NCBI GenBank assembly: GCA_027486655.1
Contig: JAIXOR010000051.1
Location: forward strand, 62,001-126,000
DNA from: Verrucomicrobiaceae bacterium
Lineage (GTDB): Bacteria; Verrucomicrobiota; Verrucomicrobiia; Verrucomicrobiales; Akkermansiaceae
Reading direction: 5' to 3'
Length of the DNA: 64,000 nucleotides
In this document: positions 33,662 to 43,800 of the stretch, piece by piece
Numbering within the stretch: the stretch's first letter is position 1
How the letters are laid out: each line of letters opens with the position of its first letter
Notes under the pieces: model-generated
The model's input: only the letters and a program-made list of their open reading frames with translations
What the model was told of the DNA's origin: nothing
The model's database searches: none
Translations under genes and position numbers: made by a program

Positions 33662-35452
33662 ATGATACCCAAAACACCGCCTCCAAGAGGCCCACGCCGG
33701 AGTGCCATCGCACTGCTCGCCCTGCTTGTCCACAGCCCCTCGCAAGCCGAGGAATCCCCACCGCCCTTGGAACCCATGGTGGTTTCCGCCCTGCGGCTTC
33801 CCCAGGAGGCCTCCACCGTCACCTCCGCCGTGACGCTGTTGGATCCGGAGGCCCTTCAAAACCAGGGGATCCTCCAACTGCGCGACGCCCTCAACGCCTC
33901 CCCCGGCGTGATCTCCACCTCCACCGGTGGCGAAACCGGGGCCATCGGCTCGCTCTTCATCCGGGGCACCACCACCGCCTACTCGCAGGTGGTTCTCGAC
34001 GGCATGCGCATGAGCGACTCCACCAGCCCGCTCGGCAACCTGCTTTCCGCCGGACGCACGTATGACATCGGCTCCATCGAGGTCCTCCGCGGCCCGCAGG
34101 GTGCCATCTACGGCGGCGAATCCATCGGCGGCGTGCTCTGGATGGAGACCCGCCGCGGATCCGGAAAACCCAGCTCCTCGGCCACCCTCGAGGGCGGCTC
34201 CTTCCAGTCGCTTTCCTCCCACGCCTCCTCCCAGGGCGAGATCGGCAAGCTGTCCTACTTCATCGCCGGCGGATACGAGGAAACCGACAACGACGCCCCC
34301 AAACAGGACTTCCATCAGGGCAACACCGCCCTGCGCCTCGAAGGGGCCATCGACTCGGTGTGGACCATCGGCGGGACCTTCCGCTCCATCGATTCCTATT
34401 ATAACAACTCCGGAAACTCCGACGACCACCTCGATGCCGCCCTCGGCACCTTGTATGCGAACGGAAGAATCTCCGATCGCTGGACGGCGCGCTTCCTCGC
34501 CGGATACCAGCAGGAGTTTTATGACAGTGACTCCGCTTTCGGAAACTACGGCACGGACATGCGCGCCGGCAGCCTGTCCACCGATCACGAAATCACCTTC
34601 AGCGATCAACTCCGGCTGCTCGCCGGTGCCTACCTTCATCAAAGCTCGTATGAAAACACCATCGGCACCGATGAATCCCGCGACCGCTACGGAGCACATG
34701 CCGCCCTCGAGTGGGATGTCACCGGTGACCTCACCGCCACCGCCGCCCTGCGTTGGGAGGATTACGATGCCTATGGCGATGAACTGACGTGGCGTCTCGG
34801 TGCGATCCACAGCTTCGAAGCCACGGGCACGTCCATCCGCGGCGGTGTCGGCACCTCGTTCCGCTCGCCCACCTACCTGGACCTCTTCGGCTCCTCCTTC
34901 GGCGCGGGCAACCCGGACCTCAAGGCGGAATCCGCCGCCGGATGGGACATCGGCATCGAGCAGAAACTCGCGGACCAACACGTTCTCGAACTCATCTGGT
35001 TCCAGAACCGCATCACCGACCGCATCCAGTCCTTTCCCACTCCACCCGTCAACATCGGCGGGCAGTCGGACACCCAGGGGCTTGAGCTCGGTCTGCGCGG
35101 ATCCTGGCTCGGCGAGGCCCTCGCCTACCGCCTCGCCTGGACCTACCTGCACGAGAGCCTCAGCGACCAACCGCGCAACGCCGCCACGGCCGCACTCGAT
35201 TGGAAACCCACGGAGAAAGCGCTCGTCGGCATCGGCGCCACCCATCTATCCGATCACTCGTGGGGCGGCGATCCCATCGGCGGATACACGGTGGCCCGTC
35301 TGCACGGGTCCTATCAGCTCACCGATCACGTGAAGCTCCACGCCCGCGTGGAAAACGCCTTCAATGAGGAATACGAGCTTTCCAGCTTCTTCGGCACCAC
35401 CCTTCCCGGGGCGGGCACCGGGCTCTACGCCGGCATCACCGTGGATTGGTGA
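33662..35452 (+). CDS. btuB: TonB-dependent outer-membrane receptor, BtuB-like (cobalamin uptake)
   Basis: The 596-residue protein has a signal peptide (about residues 11-29). A TonB-box-like 'EPMVVSALRLP' and a plug domain follow: 'LLDPEALQNQGILQLRDALNASPGV', 'GSLFIRGTTTAYSQVVLDGMRM' and 'IEVLRGPQGAIYGGESIGGVLWMET'. A beta-barrel ending in '...AGITVDW' with a terminal aromatic is next. Size and motifs match BtuB. The upstream cobalamin riboswitch is strong independent support for a vitamin B12 or corrinoid substrate. An in-frame start at 33527 lies inside the riboswitch, so the ATG at 33662 is used. No btuF/C/D genes are in this window. Confidence 0.9.
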   Translation: MIPKTPPPRGPRRSAIALLALLVHSPSQAEESPPPLEPMVVSALRLPQEASTVTSAVTLLDPEALQNQGILQLRDALNASPGVISTSTGGETGAIGSLFIRGTTTAYSQVVLDGMRMSDSTSPLGNLLSAGRTYDIGSIEVLRGPQGAIYGGESIGGVLWMETRRGSGKPSSSATLEGGSFQSLSSHASSQGEIGKLSYFIAGGYEETDNDAPKQDFHQGNTALRLEGAIDSVWTIGGTFRSIDSYYNNSGNSDDHLDAALGTLYANGRISDRWTARFLAGYQQEFYDSDSAFGNYGTDMRAGSLSTDHEITFSDQLRLLAGAYLHQSSYENTIGTDESRDRYGAHAALEWDVTGDLTATAALRWEDYDAYGDELTWRLGAIHSFEATGTSIRGGVGTSFRSPTYLDLFGSSFGAGNPDLKAESAAGWDIGIEQKLADQHVLELIWFQNRITDRIQSFPTPPVNIGGQSDTQGLELGLRGSWLGEALAYRLAWTYLHESLSDQPRNAATAALDWKPTEKALVGIGATHLSDHSWGGDPIGGYTVARLHGSYQLTDHVKLHARVENAFNEEYELSSFFGTTLPGAGTGLYAGITVDW

Positions 35453-35530
35453 GATTTCCGGATCGTGTCGTTTGTTGCCAAGGGTGCGTCGGACCACCGG
35501 CGCGCCCTTCATTCCTACAAACGGCCGCCC

Positions 35531-37534
35531 TCAGCGGCGGTCCTTGCGCTTCTTCGAGCGGGAACCTCCCCCGGCCTCCGCCTGTTTCGTCCCGCATGGC
35601 GTGATGTGGGGTGGCGGCGTCACATCCCGTGTTTTCCGCGCTCCGTCCAACAAACGCGAGGCCACCTCCTTCATGCCGAGGCGGTCCAGCGTGCGGCGGA
35701 TGCCTTGTTTCATCTCCGGCTTGTACCAGAAGAAGAAGCTGCGCTGCGTCTGCTTCTCCTCCGGACTGCGCGCCACCTCCACTTCCCTGCCATCATAAGG
35801 GTGGGTCCCCGTCACATAAATCTCGGTGGCCACCGTCATCGGCGTGGGCGTGAAATCCTGCACCTGCTCCAGTCGGAAACCAAGGTCCTTGGTCTTCAAC
35901 GCCAGCTCCGCCATGTCCTCCGGCCGCGAACCGGGGTGGGAGCTGATGAAATAAGGAATCACCGGCATGTCCGGCTTGCCCGCCTTCTCCGCAGCCGCGT
36001 CGAACTTTTCCTTGAACTGATAGAACAGGTCGAAGCTCGGCTTCCGCATCACCCTCAGCACGTGATCGCTGGTGTGCTCCGGAGCCACCTTCAAACGGCC
36101 CGGCACATGGTGGGCCGCAAGCTCCTCCACATATCTCTCATGGCTCGCCTTGACCTCCGGCGTGGCGCCCTTTTCGTGGAGGAACAAATCATAACGGATG
36201 CCGCTGGCCACGTGCGCGTGCTTGATGCCCTCGGTATTGCGCACGGCTTCGTAAATTTCTAACAACGGCGTGTGATCGGTATCCAGATTGCGGCACACAT
36301 CCGGCCAGATGCAGGAAGGCCTCACGCACTCGTCGCAGATCCACTGCTTCTTGCCCTTCATCTGGTACATGTTTGCCGAAGGCCCGCCCAGATCGCTGAT
36401 GGTGCCGCGGAAATCCGGCATCTGCTTGATGGACTCCACCTCGCGAAGGATCGACTCCTTGGACCTCGATGCGACGAATTTCCCCTGGTGCGCCGAGATC
36501 GTGCAGAAGCTGCACCCGCCAAAGCAGCCGCGGTGCATGTTGATCGAATGCTTGATCATCTCATAGGCCGGGATCGGACCGCGCTTGCGGTACTTCGGAT
36601 GCGGCAGACGCGTGTAAGGCAGGTCGAAGGAAGCGTCGATCTGCGTCTCGCTCATCGTCGGGAACGGCGGATTGACCACCAACAGCCGGTCTCCCGTCTG
36701 TTGGAAAAGACGGCGTGCCTTCACCCGGTTGGACTCGGTCTCGATGTGCTTGAAGTTCCGTGAATAATCGAGGCGGTTGGCTTGGCATTCCTCGTGCGAA
36801 TGAAGCGCGAAGTCCTCCCAATTCTTGTTCTTCGGCGGCACCTGCCCGGGAGGCAGCAGATAGGCGGTCTGCGCCACCGCCGTGAGCGAGGAAAACGGCA
36901 CGCCGCGCTTCAACAGACGCACGCATTCCTTCAGCGGCATTTCCCCCATGCCATAAATCAAAAGGTCCGCACGGCTGTCCGCCAGGATCGAGGGCTTGAG
37001 CTGGTCCGACCAGTAATCAAAATGCGTCACCCGCCGCAGACTTGCCTCGATGCCGCCGATCATCACCGGCACCTCGGGAAACAGGTCCTTCAGGATGTTC
37101 GAATAAACCGTGGTCGCATAATCCGGCCGGAACCCGTGCTGCCCACCCGGTGTGTAGGCATCCTCACTGCGCCGCTTCCTCGCCGCGGTGTAGTGGTTCA
37201 CCATCGAGTCCATGCATCCGGAGGTGACCCCGAAAAACAATCTCGGAGCCCCCAGTTTCTTGAAATCGCGCAGGTCGTCCCGCCAGTTCGGCTGTGCGAT
37301 GATCGCCACCTTCAACCCCTCCGCCTCCAGCATCCGCCCGATCACCGCCGTTCCAAAGGCCGGGTGGTCCACGTAAGCATCGCCGGATACAAGGATCACA
37401 TCGAGCTCGTCCCACCCGCGCGCCAGGACCTCGTCACGGGTGGTCGGCAACCAGCGCGCGGGATTCCAAACGGGATCACGAAAAGGAACAGCGGCGTTGT
37501 TTTCACTGGATGCACTCACTCGGGCGCGGAGCAT
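35531..37534 (-). CDS. YgiQ-family radical SAM protein
   Basis: This is a radical SAM enzyme of about 667 residues in the YgiQ family. The N-terminal block 'DELDVILVSGDAYVDHPAFG' and 'GIEASLRRVTHFDYWSDQ' resemble a B12-binding-like region. The [4Fe-4S] motif is 'NMHRGCFGGCSFCTISAHQG' (C-x3-C-x2-C). Family signatures 'GGPSANMY', 'ILVAPEHTSD'-like 'LKVAPEHTSDHVLRVM' and 'PYFISSHPGSRPEDM' follow. The C-terminal 60 residues are basic (RSKKRKDRR). The substrate of YgiQ is unknown. The ATG at 37534 is preferred to a GTG 13 codons upstream. It converges with the btuB-like gene. Confidence 0.9.
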   Translation of the reverse strand: MLRARVSASSENNAAVPFRDPVWNPARWLPTTRDEVLARGWDELDVILVSGDAYVDHPAFGTAVIGRMLEAEGLKVAIIAQPNWRDDLRDFKKLGAPRLFFGVTSGCMDSMVNHYTAARKRRSEDAYTPGGQHGFRPDYATTVYSNILKDLFPEVPVMIGGIEASLRRVTHFDYWSDQLKPSILADSRADLLIYGMGEMPLKECVRLLKRGVPFSSLTAVAQTAYLLPPGQVPPKNKNWEDFALHSHEECQANRLDYSRNFKHIETESNRVKARRLFQQTGDRLLVVNPPFPTMSETQIDASFDLPYTRLPHPKYRKRGPIPAYEMIKHSINMHRGCFGGCSFCTISAHQGKFVASRSKESILREVESIKQMPDFRGTISDLGGPSANMYQMKGKKQWICDECVRPSCIWPDVCRNLDTDHTPLLEIYEAVRNTEGIKHAHVASGIRYDLFLHEKGATPEVKASHERYVEELAAHHVPGRLKVAPEHTSDHVLRVMRKPSFDLFYQFKEKFDAAAEKAGKPDMPVIPYFISSHPGSRPEDMAELALKTKDLGFRLEQVQDFTPTPMTVATEIYVTGTHPYDGREVEVARSPEEKQTQRSFFFWYKPEMKQGIRRTLDRLGMKEVASRLLDGARKTRDVTPPPHITPCGTKQAEAGGGSRSKKRKDRR

Positions 37535-37667
37535 GCACCCAAACCCGCACCCAGAGCCAGCCGAAACCACCACACCTCATGGAAGGCCCCCGCCACCCGG
37601 CAGAACCACACGCAGGATTTGAATCCACACCCAGGAAACAAGCACCCGCCTGCTCCGGCAGGACGCT

Positions 37668-39680
37668 TCAATCCGCGCGACCGATCACCCGGATTTCGAA
37701 TGGATTCTCGTCCGGATCGTTGCTCGGGATCGATATCATCGCCGTCCGCTTGCCTTCCATCGACGGCCGGAAAGTCACCTTGAATGCCATGGTTCCGCCC
37801 GCAGCCAATGAGGTCCCCTCCAGCGGACTTACCTTGAAATCGGACATGCCGGATCCGGATTTCCTCACCGCCAGTTCACCCAGCCTTCCGTTGCCCACGT
37901 TCCGGATCCGGAATGTCAGGGTCTTTCCCGACGAATCCACATCACACTTTCCGAAATCCACGACGGACTTCCCGCTCGCAAGCTCAGTTCCCCGAAGCAC
38001 CGAGATCTCCGGACTGACGCCGAGCCCCATAACCTTGACGCTGAACGGATTCTCATCCTCGTCGTTGCTGTCAATTCGAACCGAGGCCTTCTTGACTCCA
38101 AACGAAGAAGGCTTGAATGCAATCCTAACCGTGGCGCTTTCACCAGGATTGAGCACATCCTCACCCACAAGTTTGACATCGAAGCTGGATGCCCCCGAGC
38201 CGGTCAGGCGCACCTTGATGCCGGATAAGACACCGCCACCGACATTCCGGATCGTCAGTTTCCGGGTGACTGTGGAACCGGCCTTCACCGATCCCAAAGA
38301 CGGCAGGAGATCTCCGTCGGACAGTTCCGATCCCCGGAAGTCCTCAACCATGATGTCCGGCAAATCCGTGCCACCCCCATCGATGCGAAGAACACTCACG
38401 TCCGTCGCGCCTTCTCCGTCATCAGACTCACCACAGAAGAGAATCCGTCCATCCGCCTGCAACGCGGAGTGATAGCAGTAATCATCGAAGCTCGATAGAT
38501 CGTAAATCGAAAAACCAACCCCGTCCGGCCCGAACTCCACATCCGGAACCCCGTCTTCTTCGAAGCGACAAGCGAAGAAATCCGTATCGTCATCGGCTTG
38601 AAATGTCGTTCCACTCAGGATCACAAAACCATCCTCCTGAACCACCATACTGCTGCACTCCTCATACCCTCCGAACAAATCGGCCGTCACATACCCATAT
38701 CCATCACCAAAGTCTTCATCGGCCGTTCCATCGGCAAGGAGACGGGCGAGGAACACATCCGCCGTGCTCTCGTTCTCGACCAACTGACCCGCTACAAGAA
38801 CTCGCCCGGAGGCATCCATCGCGATCGAACTCAGGAAATCATCGCTTCCTTCGGCATCCAGAATCGCAATGCCCGAACCGTCACCGAAGGCGGTGTCGGT
38901 GTCGCCGTCCGCCGTATAGGCGGCAACGAAACCATCCATGCCTCCGTCCTTGTCCTCGAAACAACCGGCAATCCGGATGCCACCATCCGGGCTTATGCAA
39001 ACGGAGGTTCCCCTGTCTGCAAAACCGCCAACGTCCTCCCCGAACACACCCGCACCATCCGAGAAACGCTCATCAAGCTCGCCCTCCTCCGTAATCTTGG
39101 CGACAAGCAAATCCGATGCCCCTGCAGCGTCCGTGATGTAACCCACTGCAATGATCGTTCCATCCGGATTGGGTGCGATGGAAACGTAATCTCCACTCGA
39201 ATCCTCGAATCCAGTCATTCGAATTCCTTCTCCACCCGCAAACGTCGGGTCCGGATCACCTTCCTCGGTAAACCTCGCCACAAAGGCATCAAAACTGCCG
39301 TTGCCACCATCTGCGGACCCACCGACCAGAATCCTCCCGTCTTCCAGAACCACGGCGCAATGGACGTAATCATCCCCACCGCTGATGTCATAGGTCACAC
39401 AGCCCGTGCCATCGCCAAACGACGGATCGGGCGCTCCGGACTCGTCGAGGCGCATGAGAAACCCGTCATACATCCCACTCTCATCCTGAGTGATCCCGGA
39501 AAGAAGAACCCTCCCATCCGCCAAGGCAACCACAGCCCATGCGGCATCTTCAACTCCGCCGAGATCGACGAAGGAAGCGCCATCCAACGAACCAAATCCC
39601 GGATCAGGATCCCCGACCGCCGCATGAGAACACACCACTGAGGCAAGCCCAAGCGACAGGGATAACCCGGCAACTTTCAT
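37668..39680 (-). CDS. Secreted delta-60 repeat / choice-of-anchor D surface protein
   Basis: This protein is about 670 residues long. The ATG at 39680 begins a textbook signal peptide (MKVAGLSLSLGLASVVCSHA). In-frame ATGs at 39809 and 39857 would add an Arg-rich leader, the latter inside a palindrome. About seven delta-60 repeats follow ('DGRVLLSGITQDESGMYDGFLMRLDESGAPDPSFGDG' type), forming a propeller. Two ASPM-SPD-2-Hydin-like Ig segments then carry 'LTIRNVGGGVLSGIKVRLTGSGASSFDV' and 'LTFRIRNVGNGRLGELAVRKSGSGMSDF'. The first ends in 'IDSNDEDENPF' and the second in 'IPSNDPDENPF'. It is probably a cell-surface or extracellular protein; a specific role is unknown. Confidence 0.82.
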   Translation of the reverse strand: MKVAGLSLSLGLASVVCSHAAVGDPDPGFGSLDGASFVDLGGVEDAAWAVVALADGRVLLSGITQDESGMYDGFLMRLDESGAPDPSFGDGTGCVTYDISGGDDYVHCAVVLEDGRILVGGSADGGNGSFDAFVARFTEEGDPDPTFAGGEGIRMTGFEDSSGDYVSIAPNPDGTIIAVGYITDAAGASDLLVAKITEEGELDERFSDGAGVFGEDVGGFADRGTSVCISPDGGIRIAGCFEDKDGGMDGFVAAYTADGDTDTAFGDGSGIAILDAEGSDDFLSSIAMDASGRVLVAGQLVENESTADVFLARLLADGTADEDFGDGYGYVTADLFGGYEECSSMVVQEDGFVILSGTTFQADDDTDFFACRFEEDGVPDVEFGPDGVGFSIYDLSSFDDYCYHSALQADGRILFCGESDDGEGATDVSVLRIDGGGTDLPDIMVEDFRGSELSDGDLLPSLGSVKAGSTVTRKLTIRNVGGGVLSGIKVRLTGSGASSFDVKLVGEDVLNPGESATVRIAFKPSSFGVKKASVRIDSNDEDENPFSVKVMGLGVSPEISVLRGTELASGKSVVDFGKCDVDSSGKTLTFRIRNVGNGRLGELAVRKSGSGMSDFKVSPLEGTSLAAGGTMAFKVTFRPSMEGKRTAMISIPSNDPDENPFEIRVIGRAD

Positions 39681-39828
39681 CAGATGAACGCAGAACACTC
39701 CGGCTCGTCCAAGACCGACCCGACAAACAAGCCCGGCAAGCGGCTCAAGGCGATTGCATGAGATTGCCGCGGTTGATTTGTGGATATGGGACCGTGAAAA
39801 CATGGCCATGAACTTCAACAGAAGCCTC

Positions 39829-39868
39829 AATGCCTGTAAATGGGTGGAATCACCCATTTACAGGCATT
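39829..39868. promoter_or_regulatory. 40-base perfect palindrome upstream of the delta-60 surface-protein gene
   Basis: Left arm AATGCCTGTAAATGGGTG (39829-39846) and its exact complement (39851-39868) flank a 4-base centre. The core AATGGGT-N6-ACCCATT followed by TTAC recurs almost unchanged at 47068-47087 upstream of the giant NHL gene. It could be a protein-binding operator or an mRNA hairpin. The rest of the 39681-40069 gap is A/T-rich with no gene that I can support. Confidence 0.7.
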
Positions 39869-40069
39869 GGAAACTCTTTGACACCTTCAGCCATTGCCAA
39901 TAGCCGTCTTCCGACTTGCGGGAGAGGCCAGAAAATTATCCAACAACCTCAAAGCCATCCTTCCGGTTTTGCAATCTGATAAGTCAAATCCTAATCGGAT
40001 CTATATCCAGAACCTGATCTTGGTTATCACTTAAGTCGACCGAAATCCCATCCATACCACACAAAAACC

Positions 40070-40774
40070 ATGAATCATACCTTGTTTAAAATCGTCCTTT
40101 TTGTTCTTTCGATCCTCTCTCTCCATGCGGGAGTGAACGGCACCTACGTCGTCAAAGGTGGAGAAACAGAGGGGGGTGTTCGAACCGCCTTTACTGGAAC
40201 AATTCGAATGACCGACTACCGTTATGGCTCCGCCAAGCTCGACCTGCAGGACGACGGACCGCCGGTATCATTCAAGTTCACATTGAAAGAAAACCTCATC
40301 GAGTCCGGCGAAAGTCAGACCATTTCAGCTTCATCGAGCACCATGTCCTGCAAGTTGACTTTCTGGGAAGTGGACGGCAGGCGCCTGATGAAGTTCACCT
40401 ACAAGGTCAAAGGCGAGGACATCACCGGTTCCGGATCGGGAAGCTCCGAGGTGAATGGCCTGTACCGAATCGTCGGATCCGAGTCGGAAGAAGGCACCAC
40501 GACACCGTTCAACGGCAAGTTGCTGATCACAAACTACAAGACCGCTATGGTCAGTATTCAGCTGCTGGATGGAGGTCCTCCTTTCTCGTTGAAGTTTGAT
40601 TTCACGAAGTCTCTGAAAGAAACCACGGGTTCTCAGACCGTCAGCGCCTCGAATCCGGATGGATCCTGCAAGGTCACCCTCAAGGAGGTCGCCGGAGAAC
40701 GGCGGCTCACCTTCACTTATCGGTCGTCTGATGGAATTGAGGGGTCAGGCAAGGGAGTCCGGGCGGCTCGATAA
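40070..40774 (+). CDS. Secreted protein of two tandem ~100-residue repeats, unknown family
   Basis: This 234-residue protein has a signal peptide (about residues 1-20). The remainder is two homologous units, residues 22-125 and 128-230. Each runs V-N-G-x-Y, then F-x-G, 'DDGPP' or 'DGGPP', F-K-F, 'SQT(I/V)SAS', a single Cys (C94 and C200), then 'R(R)L.(K/T)FTY' and 'GSG'. The pattern suggests two small beta-rich domains. I recognise no family. It sits between two large surface-protein genes and converges with the giant one, so an extracellular role is likely. Confidence 0.75.
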   Translation: MNHTLFKIVLFVLSILSLHAGVNGTYVVKGGETEGGVRTAFTGTIRMTDYRYGSAKLDLQDDGPPVSFKFTLKENLIESGESQTISASSSTMSCKLTFWEVDGRRLMKFTYKVKGEDITGSGSGSSEVNGLYRIVGSESEEGTTTPFNGKLLITNYKTAMVSIQLLDGGPPFSLKFDFTKSLKETTGSQTVSASNPDGSCKVTLKEVAGERRLTFTYRSSDGIEGSGKGVRAAR

Positions 40775-40818
40775 ACCTGATCCGTCCATCAACTGGAAGT
40801 CCCGAGTCCCCCCCCTCC

Positions 40819-43800
40819 TCATCTCAACACACGAACCCGCATGAATCGGCGGGAGGCGTTTGTCACGACATCCCCGACGCTGACTCTCCTGGCTCCGTTG
40901 TCACCGGCGGTTTCCGAGACCGAAGCCGCACCCGTGAAATCCGCGCCGTTGGTGCTCCGCGCGATCTCGGTCCAGGCACCGCCGAGGGCACTCTGCGCTT
41001 CGACAACGATGGTAACGTCATTGCGCGATGGATCCCGCTGGAAGGAAAGGGCAAGGCGGCGATTTCCGGTGGCTCCCGTCATCTCCGCCTGCGGAAGGCG
41101 GCTGGATCCATTCTGACCGGGTGTCATCAGCAGCGCGTATTTGACAAGGTTGGGAATCCCGTCGCCATCCGGAGTGGCGAGATCCGCTGAGTTGCCGCTG
41201 TTCTGATCACTGCCAAAGTATTGCTGCCGCCAGGAGCCGATCGCTCCACCACCTCCATTCGCAGGGCTTACAGTGATTTGCAACAAGGCGCTGGTGACAC
41301 CACCACCGTTGATACCTTGGAGAGTAATCGTGTAAGTTCCTGCTGAGGCAGGAGTCCAGGAAATGATTCCGGTGGACCGGTCGCATGTCAAACCGCTCGC
41401 CGAGGAGCCCGCCGAAGTTGCTCCATACCTCAGGGCCCCGGTCGCCTGAATCTGATAGGAAAGCGGCTGGCCCACAGTTGCCGTGATGGATCCCGCCTGC
41501 ACCGTCGGTGGGACGATCGCAGGGTTTCCGGCCACGGTGAGCGTGACAAAAAGAGAACCATCTCCATTTGCATTCGACGCACGAACCACGAAGAAGGTTT
41601 GACCCGCCAGAATCGGCGTTCCCTGAATCAAACCTGAGGTCGCGTTGAACGACAGGCCATCAGGTAGCCCCCCCGCCACGCCAGGACCATAAGCACTGAA
41701 CGAAGTCGGTGAATTCGTCGCTGCAATCTGATAGCTGAAGGGTTGACCGACCGTCGCCGTGGCGGTGGCCGGACTGGTGATTTCCGGGTCCGGATCAGGC
41801 GTCACCGTGACGGTGAGCGTCGCCGATCCATAGCCCGCCGCGTTCATCGCCCAGATGGTCGAGGTGTAAGTTCCCGGTTCCGAGGGCCGAGCGGTGATGA
41901 GCCCTGTGGACTCGTCAAACTGAATGCCCATCGGCAGATCCGAAGCCCAATAGGAAGTCGGTGAATTGGTGCCGGTGATCTGGTAGGTGTATTCACGATT
42001 GGAGTTCCGGCTCGCCACCCAGGTTTGATTGAGTGAACTGCTGATTGCCGGAAGGGAGCCAGCACTTGCAGCAGGCGGATTCCCGAGCAGGAATAATCCG
42101 GTTCCCGCGCCTGACGCGCTATGATCACCCGTCGAAAGAGGTGATGTTCCATCACTCAAAGCGGACAGTGAGAGGTTGCCGCCTGAGTCGAATGCGAGCA
42201 AAGGATAATTGTTGTTGCTCGCATTCATCGAGTCCCGCACCCAGATGGCCTCTCCGTCTTGATTGAATTTCGCGAGGTAGCGACCAGAGTTGCCGTTATA
42301 GGCTATTTTGTCAAAAGAGCCGCCATAATCATTGTTTTCGAGGTAGAGCGAGTGGCTACCGTCAAAGGCGATCGCCGGAAGCCCGCTTCCTGGCAAGTCC
42401 TTGATCCACTTCAATCCAAAGGTGGTCGATGCCGAAAGCTTCGCGAGGAAAGCGCCCCCATTGCGTATTCCCGGCAGAGCGATGCTGTTTTCAGGCAAGG
42501 GATCGGAAGGCGGCGGATTAGCATACCTCCCCGCAAGATAGAGTCCACCGGATGCGTCGGCGGTCAGGCAGTTTCTCTCGGACCAGATATCGCCATCAGG
42601 TAGCTGCTTTGCCCAATGGGCCCCGGCCGTCGCTCCTCCGATGCATGCGACAAATGTCGGTTGGGCTGCATTGCCAGAGGGATGAGTAAGCGTGATGGAT
42701 GGATTAGCGCCGCTTCCCGGCACGATCACATTGCCGGAGAAATTTCCTGCGACAAAGATTCCCGGTCCTTGGGGGTCGGCTGCGATTGAATAGATCTGGC
42801 AGACACTTGTGCTGCCAAACATCCTTGGGCTGACAAGTGTGCCCGTTGCGCTGTAACCGGCGACATATCCATTGTTGGCTCCTTCCAGCGAAGACGAGGT
42901 CAGGGTGGTGCCATTGGAAAAACCAAGTGATCCGATAAACCATCCGCCGAACCAGATGTTGTCTGAGCCATCAATTGCCAGGGCTCCGCAGGAAACGTTA
43001 CCACCGCCCACACCCTGCACCCGGGCCCAAGTTCGAGTTCCACCTGTAGAAAGCTTCAGCACAAATAGTTGCTCTCCGGAGACAGCTGTCCCCTCGAACA
43101 TGGAGATCCCGCCATAAAGTTGGCCGCAAGCGATAACATTGCCTGCCGAATCGACTGCGATTTTGCTCAAGTCGCAGAACCCGTCCACAGAGAGCTGATA
43201 GCTCCAAAGAACCTGTCCGGTTGGGCTAACTTTGACAATCAGGGTGCCTTGACCAGCGCTGGGCAACGTGTAGGTGGTCCCTCCCACTGTCACCGCTGAA
43301 TTGTAGAAGTGAGCACCCAGGTAGGTGTTGCCGAACCGATCCTTGACCAGCGCCCTACCATCCAATCCTTCCAGCATCTGTGAGGACGTCGCTACAGCTG
43401 GCTTGGTCACATGAATGATGGCCGAACGCTCGGTTCGCCCCAAGGAGTTTTCTGCCCAAAAAGCAACTCGGAAGGTTCCAGCCGCAATGGGACTGCCTCC
43501 GATCGCATCGTTCACCCCATCATCGTTCCTGTCATACTGAAAAAGGCCCGGCGGCAGGCCCAGCACGCCTGCAGCGGCGGGCGAGTTCGCGGCACCGAAG
43601 TCGTGATTCAGACCTTGGCCGATGCAGGCCCGGATCACACCGGGTTCATTCAAGAAGGGCAGGGCTGATGTTGAGACGACCAGAGTGAGCGTGGCGGAAC
43701 TTTGCTCGCTGCCGTTGGATACCGTCGTGGTCACGGAATAGGTGCCCGCAACGGCCACTGTTCCGCTGATGATACCGGTGGATGCATTCAAGGTCAGTCC

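Noticed and set aside
33479-35245. 588-codon minus-strand reading frame
   Set aside because: Antisense to the BtuB-like receptor and its riboswitch; Gly/Val-rich shadow.
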